64,000 bases of DNA, taken from assembly GCF_000568815.1 (NCBI RefSeq), contig NZ_CP007201.1, forward strand, positions 1,488,001 to 1,552,000, in the 5' to 3' direction. Made by a program: the position numbers and the translations under genes. The stretch is from Sulfurospirillum multivorans DSM 12446. GTDB lineage: Bacteria > Campylobacterota > Campylobacteria > Campylobacterales > Sulfurospirillaceae. Under the pieces are notes generated by a model that ran no database searches, was not told the origin of the DNA, and saw only the letters and a program-made list of their open reading frames with translations. How positions within the stretch are numbered: position 1 is the first letter of the stretch; each line of letters starts with the position of its first letter. Below are positions 16,571-26,024 of the stretch, in pieces.

Positions 16571-17733
16571 ATGCACGTAACACTCAATTTACGAAAGCGT
16601 TTCATGCGTTAAAACAGAATGCGGGAAGTCATAGTCCAAGTATGGAAGACTTGAAAAAAATGTTCCCAACATTGGAAATCAAGATCGATGCATGCTATTT
16701 GTCAAATCCTTATGCTTCTGAGCTAGTACTTGATTATATTGACCGTGAATTAATTCAAACCAATGCCTATAAAAAGGTACTGACACACTACCCATCACAG
16801 CAACGTTCTTTGCAAAAAGTTATGGCGGAGTCTTTACATGTAAAGCCTGAAAATATATTTATCGGGAATGGTGCCACTGAAATTATTCAGATGCTTCTAC
16901 AACAAGAAGAGGTTCAAAAAGTTGCCTTAATGATTCCTACTTTTTCATCGTATTATGAGTTTGTGGGCAAAGGGTGTGAAGTTGTTTATTTTCCATTGAA
17001 TGAACGTGATGATTATAGCTTTGATGCGGATAAATACTGCCAATTTATTGAAAATGAACAACCCGATACCGTTGTGTTGATTAATCCAAATAATCCAAAT
17101 GGTGCCTATCTTTCTTTAGAAAAGATGCACATTTTATTGAAACGCTTAGCCTTTGTGCCGCGCATTATTATTGATGAAAGTTTTATTCATTTTGCCTATG
17201 AAGACGAGGCATTGACATGTCTTAGCTCAACTGTTTTATTTGATATGTATCCTAATGTCATCATTGTTAAAAGTCTCTCTAAAGATTTTGGCATAGCAGG
17301 GGTTCGCCTTGGGTATGCCTTGATGGATTCACGTAAGATTGATGCACTTTTAGAGCATGGATTTTTATGGAATATCAATGGTATTGGTGAGTATTGTCTT
17401 CGACTTTTTGTAAGGGAAGATTTTTTAAAGCGCTATGAAGAAGCTAGAAAGCAGTATATCAAAGAGATGTGCAGATTTAAAGAAGCGCTTTTAGGGATAG
17501 AAAATGTGTATGTCTATCCTTCGATGGCTAACTTTGTGATGCTCAAACTTCCGTCTAGAATAAAAGCAAGTTTTGTGATTAGTGCACTCCTTGTTGAGTA
17601 TGGAATTTATGTTCGCACCATGGCAGATAAAATTGGTGTTGAGGGCGAATGTATTCGTATTGCAGGAAGAACGCGTGAAGAGAATAACTGCATCGTTATG
17701 GCGCTCAAAAGCATACTAAAGGATAGTAAGTGA
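16555..17733 (+). CDS. cobD: CobD-like PLP enzyme, probable L-serine O-phosphate decarboxylase
   Basis: A fold-type I PLP protein of 392 residues (388 if started at the ATG at 16567, which overlaps the cbiB stop as ATGA). The catalytic Lys243 lies in SLSKDFGIAGVRLGY; INPNNPNG and IIIDESF are the other cofactor motifs. CobD normally decarboxylates threonine phosphate to aminopropanol phosphate. In S. multivorans the homologue next to cbiB is reported to act on serine phosphate, giving ethanolamine phosphate and hence norcobamides (remembered). The adjacency fits. The substrate cannot be proven from sequence alone. Confidence 0.85.
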   Translation: MVDTMNARNTQFTKAFHALKQNAGSHSPSMEDLKKMFPTLEIKIDACYLSNPYASELVLDYIDRELIQTNAYKKVLTHYPSQQRSLQKVMAESLHVKPENIFIGNGATEIIQMLLQQEEVQKVALMIPTFSSYYEFVGKGCEVVYFPLNERDDYSFDADKYCQFIENEQPDTVVLINPNNPNGAYLSLEKMHILLKRLAFVPRIIIDESFIHFAYEDEALTCLSSTVLFDMYPNVIIVKSLSKDFGIAGVRLGYALMDSRKIDALLEHGFLWNINGIGEYCLRLFVREDFLKRYEEARKQYIKEMCRFKEALLGIENVYVYPSMANFVMLKLPSRIKASFVISALLVEYGIYVRTMADKIGVEGECIRIAGRTREENNCIVMALKSILKDSK

Positions 17734-18281
17734 TTACATTTATCACCGGTGGTGGACGTAGCGGGAAAAGTCTGTTTGCAGAAGATAGGGCTAAACGCTA
17801 TAAAAATAAATGCTACGTAGCAACCGCCATTGCTTTTGATGACGAAATGAAATACCGCGTTAAAAAACATTTAGAGCAGCGTGGAAGTGATTGGGTTACT
17901 ATTGAACAATACGAAGGTATCGCAAAAGCTTTACATGTAAAGGCAAAAGATGCACAGGTTGTCTTGGTAGATTGTTTAACAAATTTGGTCAGCAATATGA
18001 TGATTATGAACCGCGATGTGGATTGGGAAACGCTCAGTGATGAAGCAGTTTATGAAATTGAACAAGAGATATTAGAAGAAGTGAATGCATTGGTGCTGTT
18101 TGGGCATGAGTTTGCTGGTGAAATGATTATCGTGTCCAATGAAGTAGGTATGGGACTCATTCCTGAATATCCCTTAGGACGTCGCTTTAGAGATATTGCA
18201 GGACGAATGAATCAGCACGTAGCACGTGCAAGTGATGAAGCATACTTGGTAGTCGCAGGATTACCGATGAAATTAAAATAG
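17730..18281 (+). CDS. cobU: adenosylcobinamide kinase / adenosylcobinamide-phosphate guanylyltransferase
   Basis: The bifunctional 183-residue enzyme phosphorylates cobinamide and activates it with GTP. The P-loop GGGRSGKS occupies residues 7-14, and His47 in KKHLEQRGSDW corresponds to the guanylylated histidine. Start is GTG at 17730, overlapping the previous stop as GTGA. The rest (VSNEVGMGLIPEYPLGRRFRD, in parts) is standard for the family. It acts before CobS. Confidence 0.92.
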   Translation: MITFITGGGRSGKSLFAEDRAKRYKNKCYVATAIAFDDEMKYRVKKHLEQRGSDWVTIEQYEGIAKALHVKAKDAQVVLVDCLTNLVSNMMIMNRDVDWETLSDEAVYEIEQEILEEVNALVLFGHEFAGEMIIVSNEVGMGLIPEYPLGRRFRDIAGRMNQHVARASDEAYLVVAGLPMKLK

Positions 18282-18289
18282 AGACACTA

Positions 18290-19774
18290 ATGAAACATAA
18301 AAATTTAATGGTTTACGGTACAGGTTCGGATGTTGGTAAGAGCGTTATTGTGGCAGGATTATGCCGTATTCTTAAGCAAGATGGTGTGCGAGTTTGCCCT
18401 TTTAAATCTCAAAATATGGCCTTAAATTCTTATATCACCAAAGATGGAAAAGAGATGGGACGTGCCCAAGTGGTGCAAGCAGAAGCCGCAGGGCTGGAGC
18501 CTGATGTGATGATGAATCCTATATTGCTGAAACCTTCAACAGACCGCAAGGCACAAGTCATCTTGCATGGAAAAGCTTTACGCAATATGGATGCTCGAGA
18601 GTATTTCACCAATCGTGGTGCTATGAAAATAGAGGTTATGAAGGCTTATAACAAGATACGCGAAAACTATGATGTATCTATTATCGAAGGAGCTGGAAGT
18701 CCTGCTGAGATTAATTTGAAAGTAGATGACTTGGTCAATACCGGTATGGCAGAAATGGCTGATGCGCCAGCTGTTTTGGTTGCAGACATTGATAAAGGAG
18801 GCGTTTTTGCCTCAATATATGGAACGATAAAACTTTTGGAAAAACATGAAAGTGCTCGTATCAAAGGGGTTATTATCAATAAGTTTCGTGGTGATGTAAC
18901 CTTACTTGAACCAGGGCTTCGTATGATTGAAGAAAAAATCAATATTCCTGTTCTTGGCGTTATCCCTTATATACAACTGGGTATTGAAGAAGAAGATGGT
19001 TTTGGTGATAGGCATTTAGAAAAAAAAGCACGTGGGGCAATTGATATCGCCGTTATTGTACCTAAGCGCATTTCAAATTTTACCGACATGGATGCCCTTT
19101 TGAGACACAGTGATGTAACCGTGCGTTATGTTCGAAAAGTACATGAGATTGAAAATCCAGATGTTATTATCTTGCCAGGGTCAAAAAACACTATCGAGGA
19201 TATGCTGGATCTTCAACAAAGAGGCATGGCCGAAGCGGTGATTAAACATGCAAAAAATGGGGTGATTATCTTTGGTATTTGTGGTGGATTTCAGATGTTA
19301 GGTCAAAAAATTCAAGATGAATTTGGAATTGAATCTTCCATTCAAGAAATAACCGGACTGGGTCTTTTAGATATCGAAACAACGATGTTAAAAGAAAAGA
19401 CAACGACGCAATTTGAAGGCTTACTCAGTTGTAATACAGGTTTTCTTCAAGGAATGACTAAATGCCGTATCAAAGGATATGAAATCCATCAAGGCATCAC
19501 GTATGGCAATGAAGCCAATTTATTTGAAGGTACTGAGGCATTACTCGGGGCAATACGGGACAATGTTATAGGAACCTATATCCATGGGGTGTTTGATAAT
19601 TCTGACTTTACCACTGAATTTTTAAATCGTATTCGTGAGAAAAAAGGCATTACAAAAGTCGATGAAGTCTTTGACTATGACGCTTATAAACAAGGTGAGT
19701 ACGACAAGTTGGCTTTATTGTTACGTGAAAATCTAGATATGAGAGCTATTTACAACATTATAGGAGTTGAATGA
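18290..19774 (+). CDS. cobQ: adenosylcobyric acid synthase (glutamine-dependent)
   Basis: The 494-residue CobQ/CbiP amidates four side chains of the a,c-diamide with glutamine and ATP. Residues 10-18 form the P-loop GTGSDVGKS of the synthetase domain. The C-terminal glutaminase-like domain has its nucleophile Cys331 in FGICGGFQMLG. It is eight bases after cobU and overlaps cobT by four. Length and both domains are complete. Confidence 0.95.
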   Translation: MKHKNLMVYGTGSDVGKSVIVAGLCRILKQDGVRVCPFKSQNMALNSYITKDGKEMGRAQVVQAEAAGLEPDVMMNPILLKPSTDRKAQVILHGKALRNMDAREYFTNRGAMKIEVMKAYNKIRENYDVSIIEGAGSPAEINLKVDDLVNTGMAEMADAPAVLVADIDKGGVFASIYGTIKLLEKHESARIKGVIINKFRGDVTLLEPGLRMIEEKINIPVLGVIPYIQLGIEEEDGFGDRHLEKKARGAIDIAVIVPKRISNFTDMDALLRHSDVTVRYVRKVHEIENPDVIILPGSKNTIEDMLDLQQRGMAEAVIKHAKNGVIIFGICGGFQMLGQKIQDEFGIESSIQEITGLGLLDIETTMLKEKTTTQFEGLLSCNTGFLQGMTKCRIKGYEIHQGITYGNEANLFEGTEALLGAIRDNVIGTYIHGVFDNSDFTTEFLNRIREKKGITKVDEVFDYDAYKQGEYDKLALLLRENLDMRAIYNIIGVE

Positions 19775-20805
19775 TGCATCTATTAGAAGAGACTTTACTT
19801 GCTATAACCGGAGTAAATGAAGAAAACCAAAAAAACCAAAAAGAATATATTGCGACATTATTGAAGACGCCTGATGGGCTTGGTAAATTAGAAAAGATGA
19901 ATATTCAACTGAGTGGAATAGAAAAAGAGTACCGCGTTAAGAAAAAAGCAGTCGTCGTGATGGCTGCAGATAATGGTGTTGAAGAAGAGGGCGTGAGTGC
20001 TTCTAAGCGTGTGATAACACAATATGTCGTTGAAGCGATGGTTGCGGGGGAAGCGTCTATTAGTTCACTGTGCAAATCATTGGGCAGTGAACTTTTTGTG
20101 ATTGATCTTGGCATTGATTCGACACGTGTTTTCAAAGGGGCAATTACGCATAAAATTATGCCTACAGGGACATATAACATTCGAAAAGGCCCAGCAATGA
20201 GCCGTGAACAGGCCATTGAAGCTATTGAAGTTGGTATTGATATCGTTCGTGAACTCGTAGAAAAAGATTACAACCTTTTTGCTGTGGGTGAAATGGGTAT
20301 TGGCAATACAACAACTAGTAGTGCCTGCTTAAAAGCCTTAACGAATCTTCCGTTAGTTGAACTTGTGGGATATGGCAGTGGTATTGATGAGCGAATATTA
20401 GGATTGAAAATAGCCGTTGTAGAGGATGCCGTTCGTATCAATAAGCCTGATGTGAATGACCCTATCGACATCATCCAAAAATTGGGTGGTCTTGATATCG
20501 CCGCCATGACGGGGGTCTATTTGGGTGCGGCTAGGTATAAAGTACCTATTGTTTTAGATGGCCTTATCTCAGGCGTTTCTGCCTTGCTTGCATACCGCAT
20601 GAACGCGCATGCAAGAGATTACATGATTCCTTCTCACATCAGTGAAGAGCCTGGTGCAAAGTGGATAATGGAAGCACTTTGCTTTAATCCGATGCTTCAT
20701 ATGAACATGAAACTTGGTGAAGGTAGTGGTGCGGTACTCGTGTTTCCTTTGGTTGAAGCGGCTAGTAATCTAACACGCGATATTCGTGTCTACCCAGAGG
20801 TATAA
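19771..20805 (+). CDS. cobT: nicotinate-nucleotide--base phosphoribosyltransferase
   Basis: The 344-residue enzyme transfers ribose phosphate from nicotinate mononucleotide to the lower-ligand base. The catalytic Glu317 is in KLGEGSGAVL at exactly the family position. No bluB (dimethylbenzimidazole synthesis) is seen in the window, which agrees with use of adenine as the lower base in this organism's pseudocobamide. The start ATGATG overlaps the cobQ stop. AVGEMGIGNTTTS near residue 170 is another conserved stretch. Confidence 0.94.
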   Translation: MMHLLEETLLAITGVNEENQKNQKEYIATLLKTPDGLGKLEKMNIQLSGIEKEYRVKKKAVVVMAADNGVEEEGVSASKRVITQYVVEAMVAGEASISSLCKSLGSELFVIDLGIDSTRVFKGAITHKIMPTGTYNIRKGPAMSREQAIEAIEVGIDIVRELVEKDYNLFAVGEMGIGNTTTSSACLKALTNLPLVELVGYGSGIDERILGLKIAVVEDAVRINKPDVNDPIDIIQKLGGLDIAAMTGVYLGAARYKVPIVLDGLISGVSALLAYRMNAHARDYMIPSHISEEPGAKWIMEALCFNPMLHMNMKLGEGSGAVLVFPLVEAASNLTRDIRVYPEV

Positions 20806-20806
20806 G

Positions 20807-21064
20807 ATGAGCTATAAATTTGTACAAAATAAAGCGTGTGAGTATTTTCCTTGTCATAAGATAGAAGAGGACACTACCTTTAATTGTCTTTTTTGCTATT
20901 GCCCTTTGTATGCTTTGGGTGAGCAGTGTGGCGGAAAATTTACCTATACAAAAAATGGAATCAAAAGTTGTGTGGAATGTGATGTTGTTCATCATAAAGA
21001 TACGGGCTATGAATACGTCCAAGCGAAAATGCATTACATCATAAAACTGGCAGTACAGAAATGA
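20807..21064 (+). CDS. cysteine-rich small (zf-like) protein of the cobamide operon
   Basis: An 85-residue protein with cysteines in pairs: CEYFPCH, CLFCYCPLY, EQCGG and CVECDVVHH. This is the pattern of the small cysteine-rich zf-like family often found in cobalamin loci. I start it at 20807, after an AGAGG site, rather than seven codons upstream inside cobT. It overlaps cobS by four bases. It probably binds metal; a role in cobalt handling or lower-ligand steps is only inferred from its place. Confidence 0.7.
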   Translation: MSYKFVQNKACEYFPCHKIEEDTTFNCLFCYCPLYALGEQCGGKFTYTKNGIKSCVECDVVHHKDTGYEYVQAKMHYIIKLAVQK

Positions 21065-21783
21065 ACGGGATACTGTTATTAATTCAATTTATGACACGCC
21101 TTCCTGTATTTAGTAAAACAACCTATGACCCTATTGCGATTGGGCGTGCTATAAAGTTTTTTCCCTTCGTTGGTTTGCTTATCGGTTTAATTTTATGTGC
21201 GGTGTTTATGGTCATCAATCCTTTGATTGACAATAAATTAATTGTTGCCTTAATCATTGTTGTAGTTGAGATTTTACTCACGGGAGGGCTTCATCTTGAT
21301 GGTTTATCGGACAGTTTTGATGGCTTGTTTAGTTACAGAGATAAAGAGCGCATCTTAGAGATTATGAAAGACTCTTGTATCGGGGTCAATGGGGCGTTAG
21401 CGCTTATTGTCTATGTGGTTGCCAAAATTTTATTTCTGAGTGAACTTGGCTGGGAATATATCGTTTTTATACCTGTCGTGGCACGTTTAAATACTGTTCT
21501 TCATGCAGGCTTAGGAAGGTATGCAAGAGAAGAAGGCATGGGAAAAAGTATTGTGGATGAAACGAGTATCCAAGGCGTATTTTTTGCCATTTTGAGTGTC
21601 TTAGTCATAGGCTTTATCCTCCTAGGTTTAGATGCGCTTTGGCTTGTTGTGGGTGCTTTGAGTTTTGGTTTTATGAGCCTTTATTATATTCAAAAGCGCA
21701 TTGATGGCATCACAGGTGACACGATGGGAGCAGTATTAGAATTAACATCTTTAGTTGTGTTATTTATAGGAGTACTTTTATGA
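21061..21783 (+). CDS. cobS: adenosylcobinamide-GDP ribazoletransferase (cobamide synthase)
   Basis: The 240-residue membrane enzyme joins GDP-activated cobinamide to the lower-ligand riboside. The motif GGLHLDGLSDSFDGLF near residues 78-95 is the metal-binding signature, and several spans make up the rest. It overlaps the upstream cysteine-rich gene and downstream cobC by four bases each. Confidence 0.92.
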   Translation: MNGILLLIQFMTRLPVFSKTTYDPIAIGRAIKFFPFVGLLIGLILCAVFMVINPLIDNKLIVALIIVVVEILLTGGLHLDGLSDSFDGLFSYRDKERILEIMKDSCIGVNGALALIVYVVAKILFLSELGWEYIVFIPVVARLNTVLHAGLGRYAREEGMGKSIVDETSIQGVFFAILSVLVIGFILLGLDALWLVVGALSFGFMSLYYIQKRIDGITGDTMGAVLELTSLVVLFIGVLL

Positions 21784-22421
21784 AAACAGAAATTTACCTT
21801 CTTCGCCATGGAGAGACAGGATTAAATAGGCAAAAAGTTTATTTTGGCCATTTAGATGCTGCTATGAATGAGTTAGGCAAAGAATGTATTGCGCATGTGG
21901 CAAATAACTTTTTTGGGCCATTAGATGTGATTATTTCTAGTGATTTGGAGCGTTGTGCCGAGTCAGCAAGAATATTTAGTCGCTCAAAAAAGATTAAGGT
22001 CACCTATGATCAGCGTTTACGTGAATTGGACTTTGGTGTCTTTGAAGGACGAACCTATGCGTCATTAATGGAAGAGTTTCCCAAAGAAGCTGAGCAGTTT
22101 TTTAGTGGCGATTATGATTTTGTGATACCCAAAGGTGAAAGTGTCAAAATGCTTTTTGAACGCACATATGAAGCGTTTGAAGAAATCATAGCAAACCATG
22201 CTGGTAAGCATATTCTTATCTCAACACATGGTGGCGCGATAAGGGCAATTCTTTCTCGCTACCTTGCAGGCAATAAAAAAGCTTACTGGAAGTTTGCCGT
22301 TGAACATGCTTCTTTGACAAAGCTCGTCCATGAAGATGGCTTTGTGTACCTGGAATACCTAGGAAGAGGAGAGAAAATTCAACAATTAGCCGTGAGTACA
22401 AAGATGAAAAAAGGAGCATGA
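21780..22421 (+). CDS. cobC: alpha-ribazole phosphatase-like histidine phosphatase
   Basis: The 213-residue protein belongs to the histidine phosphatase family: RHGETG at residues 9-14 supplies the phospho-His10, with a second His in STHGGAIRA near residue 146. CobC removes the 5' phosphate of the lower-ligand nucleotide or cobamide phosphate. It overlaps cobS and is followed after one base by cbiK. Confidence 0.88.
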   Translation: MKTEIYLLRHGETGLNRQKVYFGHLDAAMNELGKECIAHVANNFFGPLDVIISSDLERCAESARIFSRSKKIKVTYDQRLRELDFGVFEGRTYASLMEEFPKEAEQFFSGDYDFVIPKGESVKMLFERTYEAFEEIIANHAGKHILISTHGGAIRAILSRYLAGNKKAYWKFAVEHASLTKLVHEDGFVYLEYLGRGEKIQQLAVSTKMKKGA

Positions 22422-22422
22422 A

Positions 22423-23325
22423 ATGAAAAAAACTATAATGCTGATCTCTATGATGATGATAGTGTTTATATTTAATGGGTTTACGCTGTTTCAAAACAAA
22501 GACAAAAAAGCGATTCTTTTTGTTAATTTTGGAACGACATATAATGATACAAGAGTCGCTACAATTGATACGTTGCAGAAAAAAATAGCAGATACCTATA
22601 AAGACTATGATGTTAGATTGGCGTATACATCAAGACAAATCATTCGAAAACTCAGTGAGCGTGATGGTATTCGAATCGATACGCCCGAAGAGGCTCTTAA
22701 AAAGTTAAAAGCTGATGGATACGGTACGGTTATCGTTCAAGCAACGCATATCATTAATGGTGAGGAAGCGGATTATCTTAAACGCGAAGTTGCCTCCCTA
22801 AAAGATGATTTCTATGTCATTAAATTAGGTCATCCACTTTTGACGCATATTAAAGATTATGAGTTGACAATGAAGGCGCTTCAGTTGCAATATTCTGAAT
22901 TAAAGGCAGATGAGGCTGTTGTGCTTATTGGACATGGTACACATCATCCTTCTACCTCTGCGTATGCCATGATTGATTATTTCTTCCAAGACGCATCTCA
23001 AAATGTCTATTTTGGAACCGTGGAAGGGTTTCCCTCTTATGACAATGTTCTCACAAGACTTAAGAAAAATGGTATTAGAACAGTAACTTTGATGCCGTTT
23101 CTATTTGTAGCAGGCGATCATGCAAACAATGATATTGCCGGTGACGAAGAAGATTCTTGGAAAAGTATGCTTTTAAAAGAGGGTTTTAACGTCAATGTTT
23201 ATCTTCATGGCTTAGGTGAAAACGAAGCGATTCAACAGATTTTTATTGAGCATATTGAACATGCAATTACGAATAAAGAAATAGATATGAAACGAAAGAA
23301 AGCAGGTTATGCACTTGGCAAGTAA
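22423..23325 (+). CDS. cbiK: sirohydrochlorin cobaltochelatase with N-terminal signal/anchor
   Basis: CbiK inserts cobalt into sirohydrochlorin, the entry to the anaerobic pathway. Catalytic residues are found at His171 (GHGTHH), His233 (GDHAN) and Glu115 (GEEADY); their spacing equals that of the Salmonella residues 145, 207 and 89. The extra N-terminal 26 residues or so form a hydrophobic segment (KKTIMLISMMMIVFIFNGF) like a signal or anchor, as in the periplasmic CbiK type of some Desulfovibrio. All other pathway enzymes here look cytoplasmic, which makes its location puzzling. Confidence 0.9.
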   Translation: MKKTIMLISMMMIVFIFNGFTLFQNKDKKAILFVNFGTTYNDTRVATIDTLQKKIADTYKDYDVRLAYTSRQIIRKLSERDGIRIDTPEEALKKLKADGYGTVIVQATHIINGEEADYLKREVASLKDDFYVIKLGHPLLTHIKDYELTMKALQLQYSELKADEAVVLIGHGTHHPSTSAYAMIDYFFQDASQNVYFGTVEGFPSYDNVLTRLKKNGIRTVTLMPFLFVAGDHANNDIAGDEEDSWKSMLLKEGFNVNVYLHGLGENEAIQQIFIEHIEHAITNKEIDMKRKKAGYALGK

Positions 23326-24340
23326 AACACATTTTCTATCATCCGACACCAAATTTTTAGTTTGGACGCTTGGTGGAATTTTATTAACGCTTAGTGGCGT
23401 GATTGCATTTGCCGGAATGGGATATATCGATATCCCCTTCTTTGATGTCTGTAAAATCATGATAGGCAGTAAAGAAAATGTAATAGGTTCTACGGAGTGG
23501 TTTGTCGTGCATGATATACGATTGCCACGTATTTTAACAGCGATTTTAACCGGCGTTGCATTAAGTTTAAGTGGGCTTGTCTTTCAAGGGGTTCTCCTTA
23601 ACCCTTTGGCAGACCCTTATACTTTAGGTATCTCCTCAGGTGCATCATTTGGTGCCGCATTAGCGTTGTTATTAGGATTGAGTGGCGTGATGATTCAAGG
23701 AAGTGCTTTTTTCTTTGCGATAATCAGCCTTGGAATTGTGTTGCGTTTGGCAACGTTTGAAGGGCGCATCATTCCTGTATCGTTGATTCTATCCGGTGTT
23801 ATCATTGGAGCTTTTTTCTCCGCAGGGCTTAGTTTTTCAAAATACCTAGCAGGGGATGAAATAGCGTCTATTTTCTTTTGGTTATTAGGTAGTTTTCAAG
23901 GTAAAACATGGATGGAAGTGATGATTCTTTTGGCTGTTGTTTCCTTTGGCTCTATGGTGATTTACTTTTATGCCGAGGAAATCAATATTTTGTCATTGGG
24001 AGAGAAAAATGCTAGCTCAATGGGCGTAGATACACACCGTGTACGTCTTATTTTACTCGTTGTTGCCTCATTGATGTCCTCAGTGACCGTATCTATTTGT
24101 GGGATTATCGGTTTTGTGGGATTGATAATCCCTCATATGATGCGATTTTTAGTGGGAACGGACAACAAAAAACTCATCATTGTTTGTTCTTTGTGGGGCG
24201 GAATTCTTCTCTCAATGGCTGATAATGTTTCTCGTGCGTTACTTCCACATGAAGTCCCTATTGGGATACTCACAGCGCTTTTAGGTGCACCATTCTTTGC
24301 CATAGTTTTTAGAAATAAGATGCGAGGGAAAAAGAGATGA
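23309..24340 (+). CDS. btuC: corrinoid ABC transporter, permease
   Basis: A 343-residue FecCD/BtuC-type permease with about ten spans. Typical segments are RLPRILTAILTGVALSLSG near residue 70, LADPYTLGISSGASFGA near residue 105 and GFVGLIIPHMMR near residue 270. It overlaps cbiK by 17 bases and the ATPase by four. With the genes after it, it forms a BtuCDF-type importer for corrinoids in the inner membrane; the cobamide context decides corrinoid over iron chelate. Confidence 0.88.
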   Translation: MHLASKTHFLSSDTKFLVWTLGGILLTLSGVIAFAGMGYIDIPFFDVCKIMIGSKENVIGSTEWFVVHDIRLPRILTAILTGVALSLSGLVFQGVLLNPLADPYTLGISSGASFGAALALLLGLSGVMIQGSAFFFAIISLGIVLRLATFEGRIIPVSLILSGVIIGAFFSAGLSFSKYLAGDEIASIFFWLLGSFQGKTWMEVMILLAVVSFGSMVIYFYAEEINILSLGEKNASSMGVDTHRVRLILLVVASLMSSVTVSICGIIGFVGLIIPHMMRFLVGTDNKKLIIVCSLWGGILLSMADNVSRALLPHEVPIGILTALLGAPFFAIVFRNKMRGKKR

Positions 24341-25104
24341 GTGCTTTACATGTAAAGAATCTTGGCTATAAAAGTGGGTCTACTTCTATCTTAGAAAACA
24401 TCAACTTGAGCCTTGAGGTGGGAAAATTCTATGGAATTTTGGGGCCTAATGGCAGTGGTAAAACAACACTATTGGATTGTTTGGCTGGTTTAGTACCAAA
24501 ATCACATGGTGAGATTGAAATATTTAATGTGCCTTGTCATACCTATTCTCGTAAAGAGTTCGCCCAACAAATAGCACTTGTTCCTCAAAATTTTGATATT
24601 TCCTTTCCCTATAAGGTTCAGGAAATCTTAGAAATGGGACGTTATCCCTTTAAAAAAAGAATGCATGGGCTTTCAGCAAAAGAGTATGCCTTAATTGATC
24701 AGATTAAGGATGTTTTTGAATTGAACTTTTTGGTAGATAAAGAGGTTACAAACCTCAGTGGTGGAGAAAAGCAACGCGTGGCTTTCGCTAAAGCATTAAT
24801 TCAAGATACGCCTATTTTATTTCTGGATGAATCAACATCAAACATGGATCCTTATTTTGCACATTTTGTTTTAAAAGAGGTGCAAAAACGAACGAAGAAT
24901 GAACAAAAAACAGTTCTTGCGGTCTTTCACGATATGAATCTTGCCTCACGTTATTGTGACGAGATCATCATGCTTAAAGATGGAGGACTTTTAGAAATGG
25001 GTACTACAAAAAAAGTATTAACACCGATCAATATCAAAAGACTTTTTGGTATCGAAAGTATTGCCGTTCATGATAACGACAAGAGCTATATTATTCCAGT
25101 TTAA
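24337..25104 (+). CDS. btuD: corrinoid ABC transporter, ATPase
   Basis: A 255-residue ATPase with Walker A GPNGSGKTT near residue 35, signature LSGGEKQR near residue 140 and Walker B ILFLDEST. It energises the BtuC permease. One CTTTACATGTAAAG palindrome lies at codons 3-7 of the gene. It overlaps btuC and is followed after nine bases by the binding protein. Confidence 0.9.
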   Translation: MSALHVKNLGYKSGSTSILENINLSLEVGKFYGILGPNGSGKTTLLDCLAGLVPKSHGEIEIFNVPCHTYSRKEFAQQIALVPQNFDISFPYKVQEILEMGRYPFKKRMHGLSAKEYALIDQIKDVFELNFLVDKEVTNLSGGEKQRVAFAKALIQDTPILFLDESTSNMDPYFAHFVLKEVQKRTKNEQKTVLAVFHDMNLASRYCDEIIMLKDGGLLEMGTTKKVLTPINIKRLFGIESIAVHDNDKSYIIPV

Positions 25105-25113
25105 GGAGCGAAA

Positions 25114-26022
25114 ATGAAAATATTATGGTTAGTGGCTTTGCTGATATCAAGCCATCTTTATGCGCTAGAAATTGAAGATCAGAATGGAAACAAAATTATT
25201 TTTGACAAACCTTTTAAACGTGTTATCTCTTTATATCCTGCACATACAGATCTTATCGATGATTTAGGAGCAGGAGCATTATTAATAGGTGTTTCTATTG
25301 ATTTAGATAATCCTGATAAATTCAAAGATATACCTACGTACTCCTATTATGATAATGCAGAAAAGTTCATTAGTGCAAAGCCTGATCTTATCTTGATTCG
25401 ACCAATGATTGCCAATAAATTCAAAGGTATGATAGACCTTTTAAAATCACGAGGAATTGAAGTTGTTTCACTCCAACCTTCAACCTACCAAGAGTTACCA
25501 ACGTATTGGAATAAGATTGGAAAATTAGTAGGAAAAGAAGAAGCTTCCACTCGATATGTAGAATCTTTTGAGAATGAAGTTGCAAAGATTAAAGCTAAGG
25601 TAGCTTCCATTCCTAGTGAAAATAAAAAAGGACTTTTCTTTGAAACGCGTCATAAAGATTTTTTGACAACCAGTCCTGGAAGTATGCCTTATACAATCAT
25701 TGAGATTTTAGGTGTAAAAAATATTGCGAAAGATGCTAAATCAATCAGAAATGGTTCCACTGTTGCGCCCTATGAGATTGAAAAAATTCTTTCTCATGCG
25801 CAGGATATTGATGTTTATATCGCACAGAATGGAGCGATGAACCGTGTTAGTGAAGAAGATATTTATAATACACCTGGTTTTAAAGCAATTAATGCCATCA
25901 AAAATAAACACGTCTATTTAATTCCTGAAGAGATCGTTTCAAGGCCCACAAAAAAATTGCTTGACGGAATGTGGGCACTCGGTCAGATTATCTATCCCAA
26001 TTATTTTAAAGAAAGGATTTAA
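25114..26022 (+). CDS. btuF: periplasmic corrinoid-binding protein
   Basis: A 302-residue class III binding protein. Residues 1-17 (MKILWLVALLISSHLYA) are a signal peptide. The mature part has the TroA/BtuF fold with RVISLYPAHTDLIDDLGAG near the start and the long connecting helix around residue 150. It should deliver corrinoids to BtuCD. An AAGGAGCGAAA ribosome-binding site precedes it. Confidence 0.87.
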   Translation: MKILWLVALLISSHLYALEIEDQNGNKIIFDKPFKRVISLYPAHTDLIDDLGAGALLIGVSIDLDNPDKFKDIPTYSYYDNAEKFISAKPDLILIRPMIANKFKGMIDLLKSRGIEVVSLQPSTYQELPTYWNKIGKLVGKEEASTRYVESFENEVAKIKAKVASIPSENKKGLFFETRHKDFLTTSPGSMPYTIIEILGVKNIAKDAKSIRNGSTVAPYEIEKILSHAQDIDVYIAQNGAMNRVSEEDIYNTPGFKAINAIKNKHVYLIPEEIVSRPTKKLLDGMWALGQIIYPNYFKERI

Positions 26023-26024
26023 CC

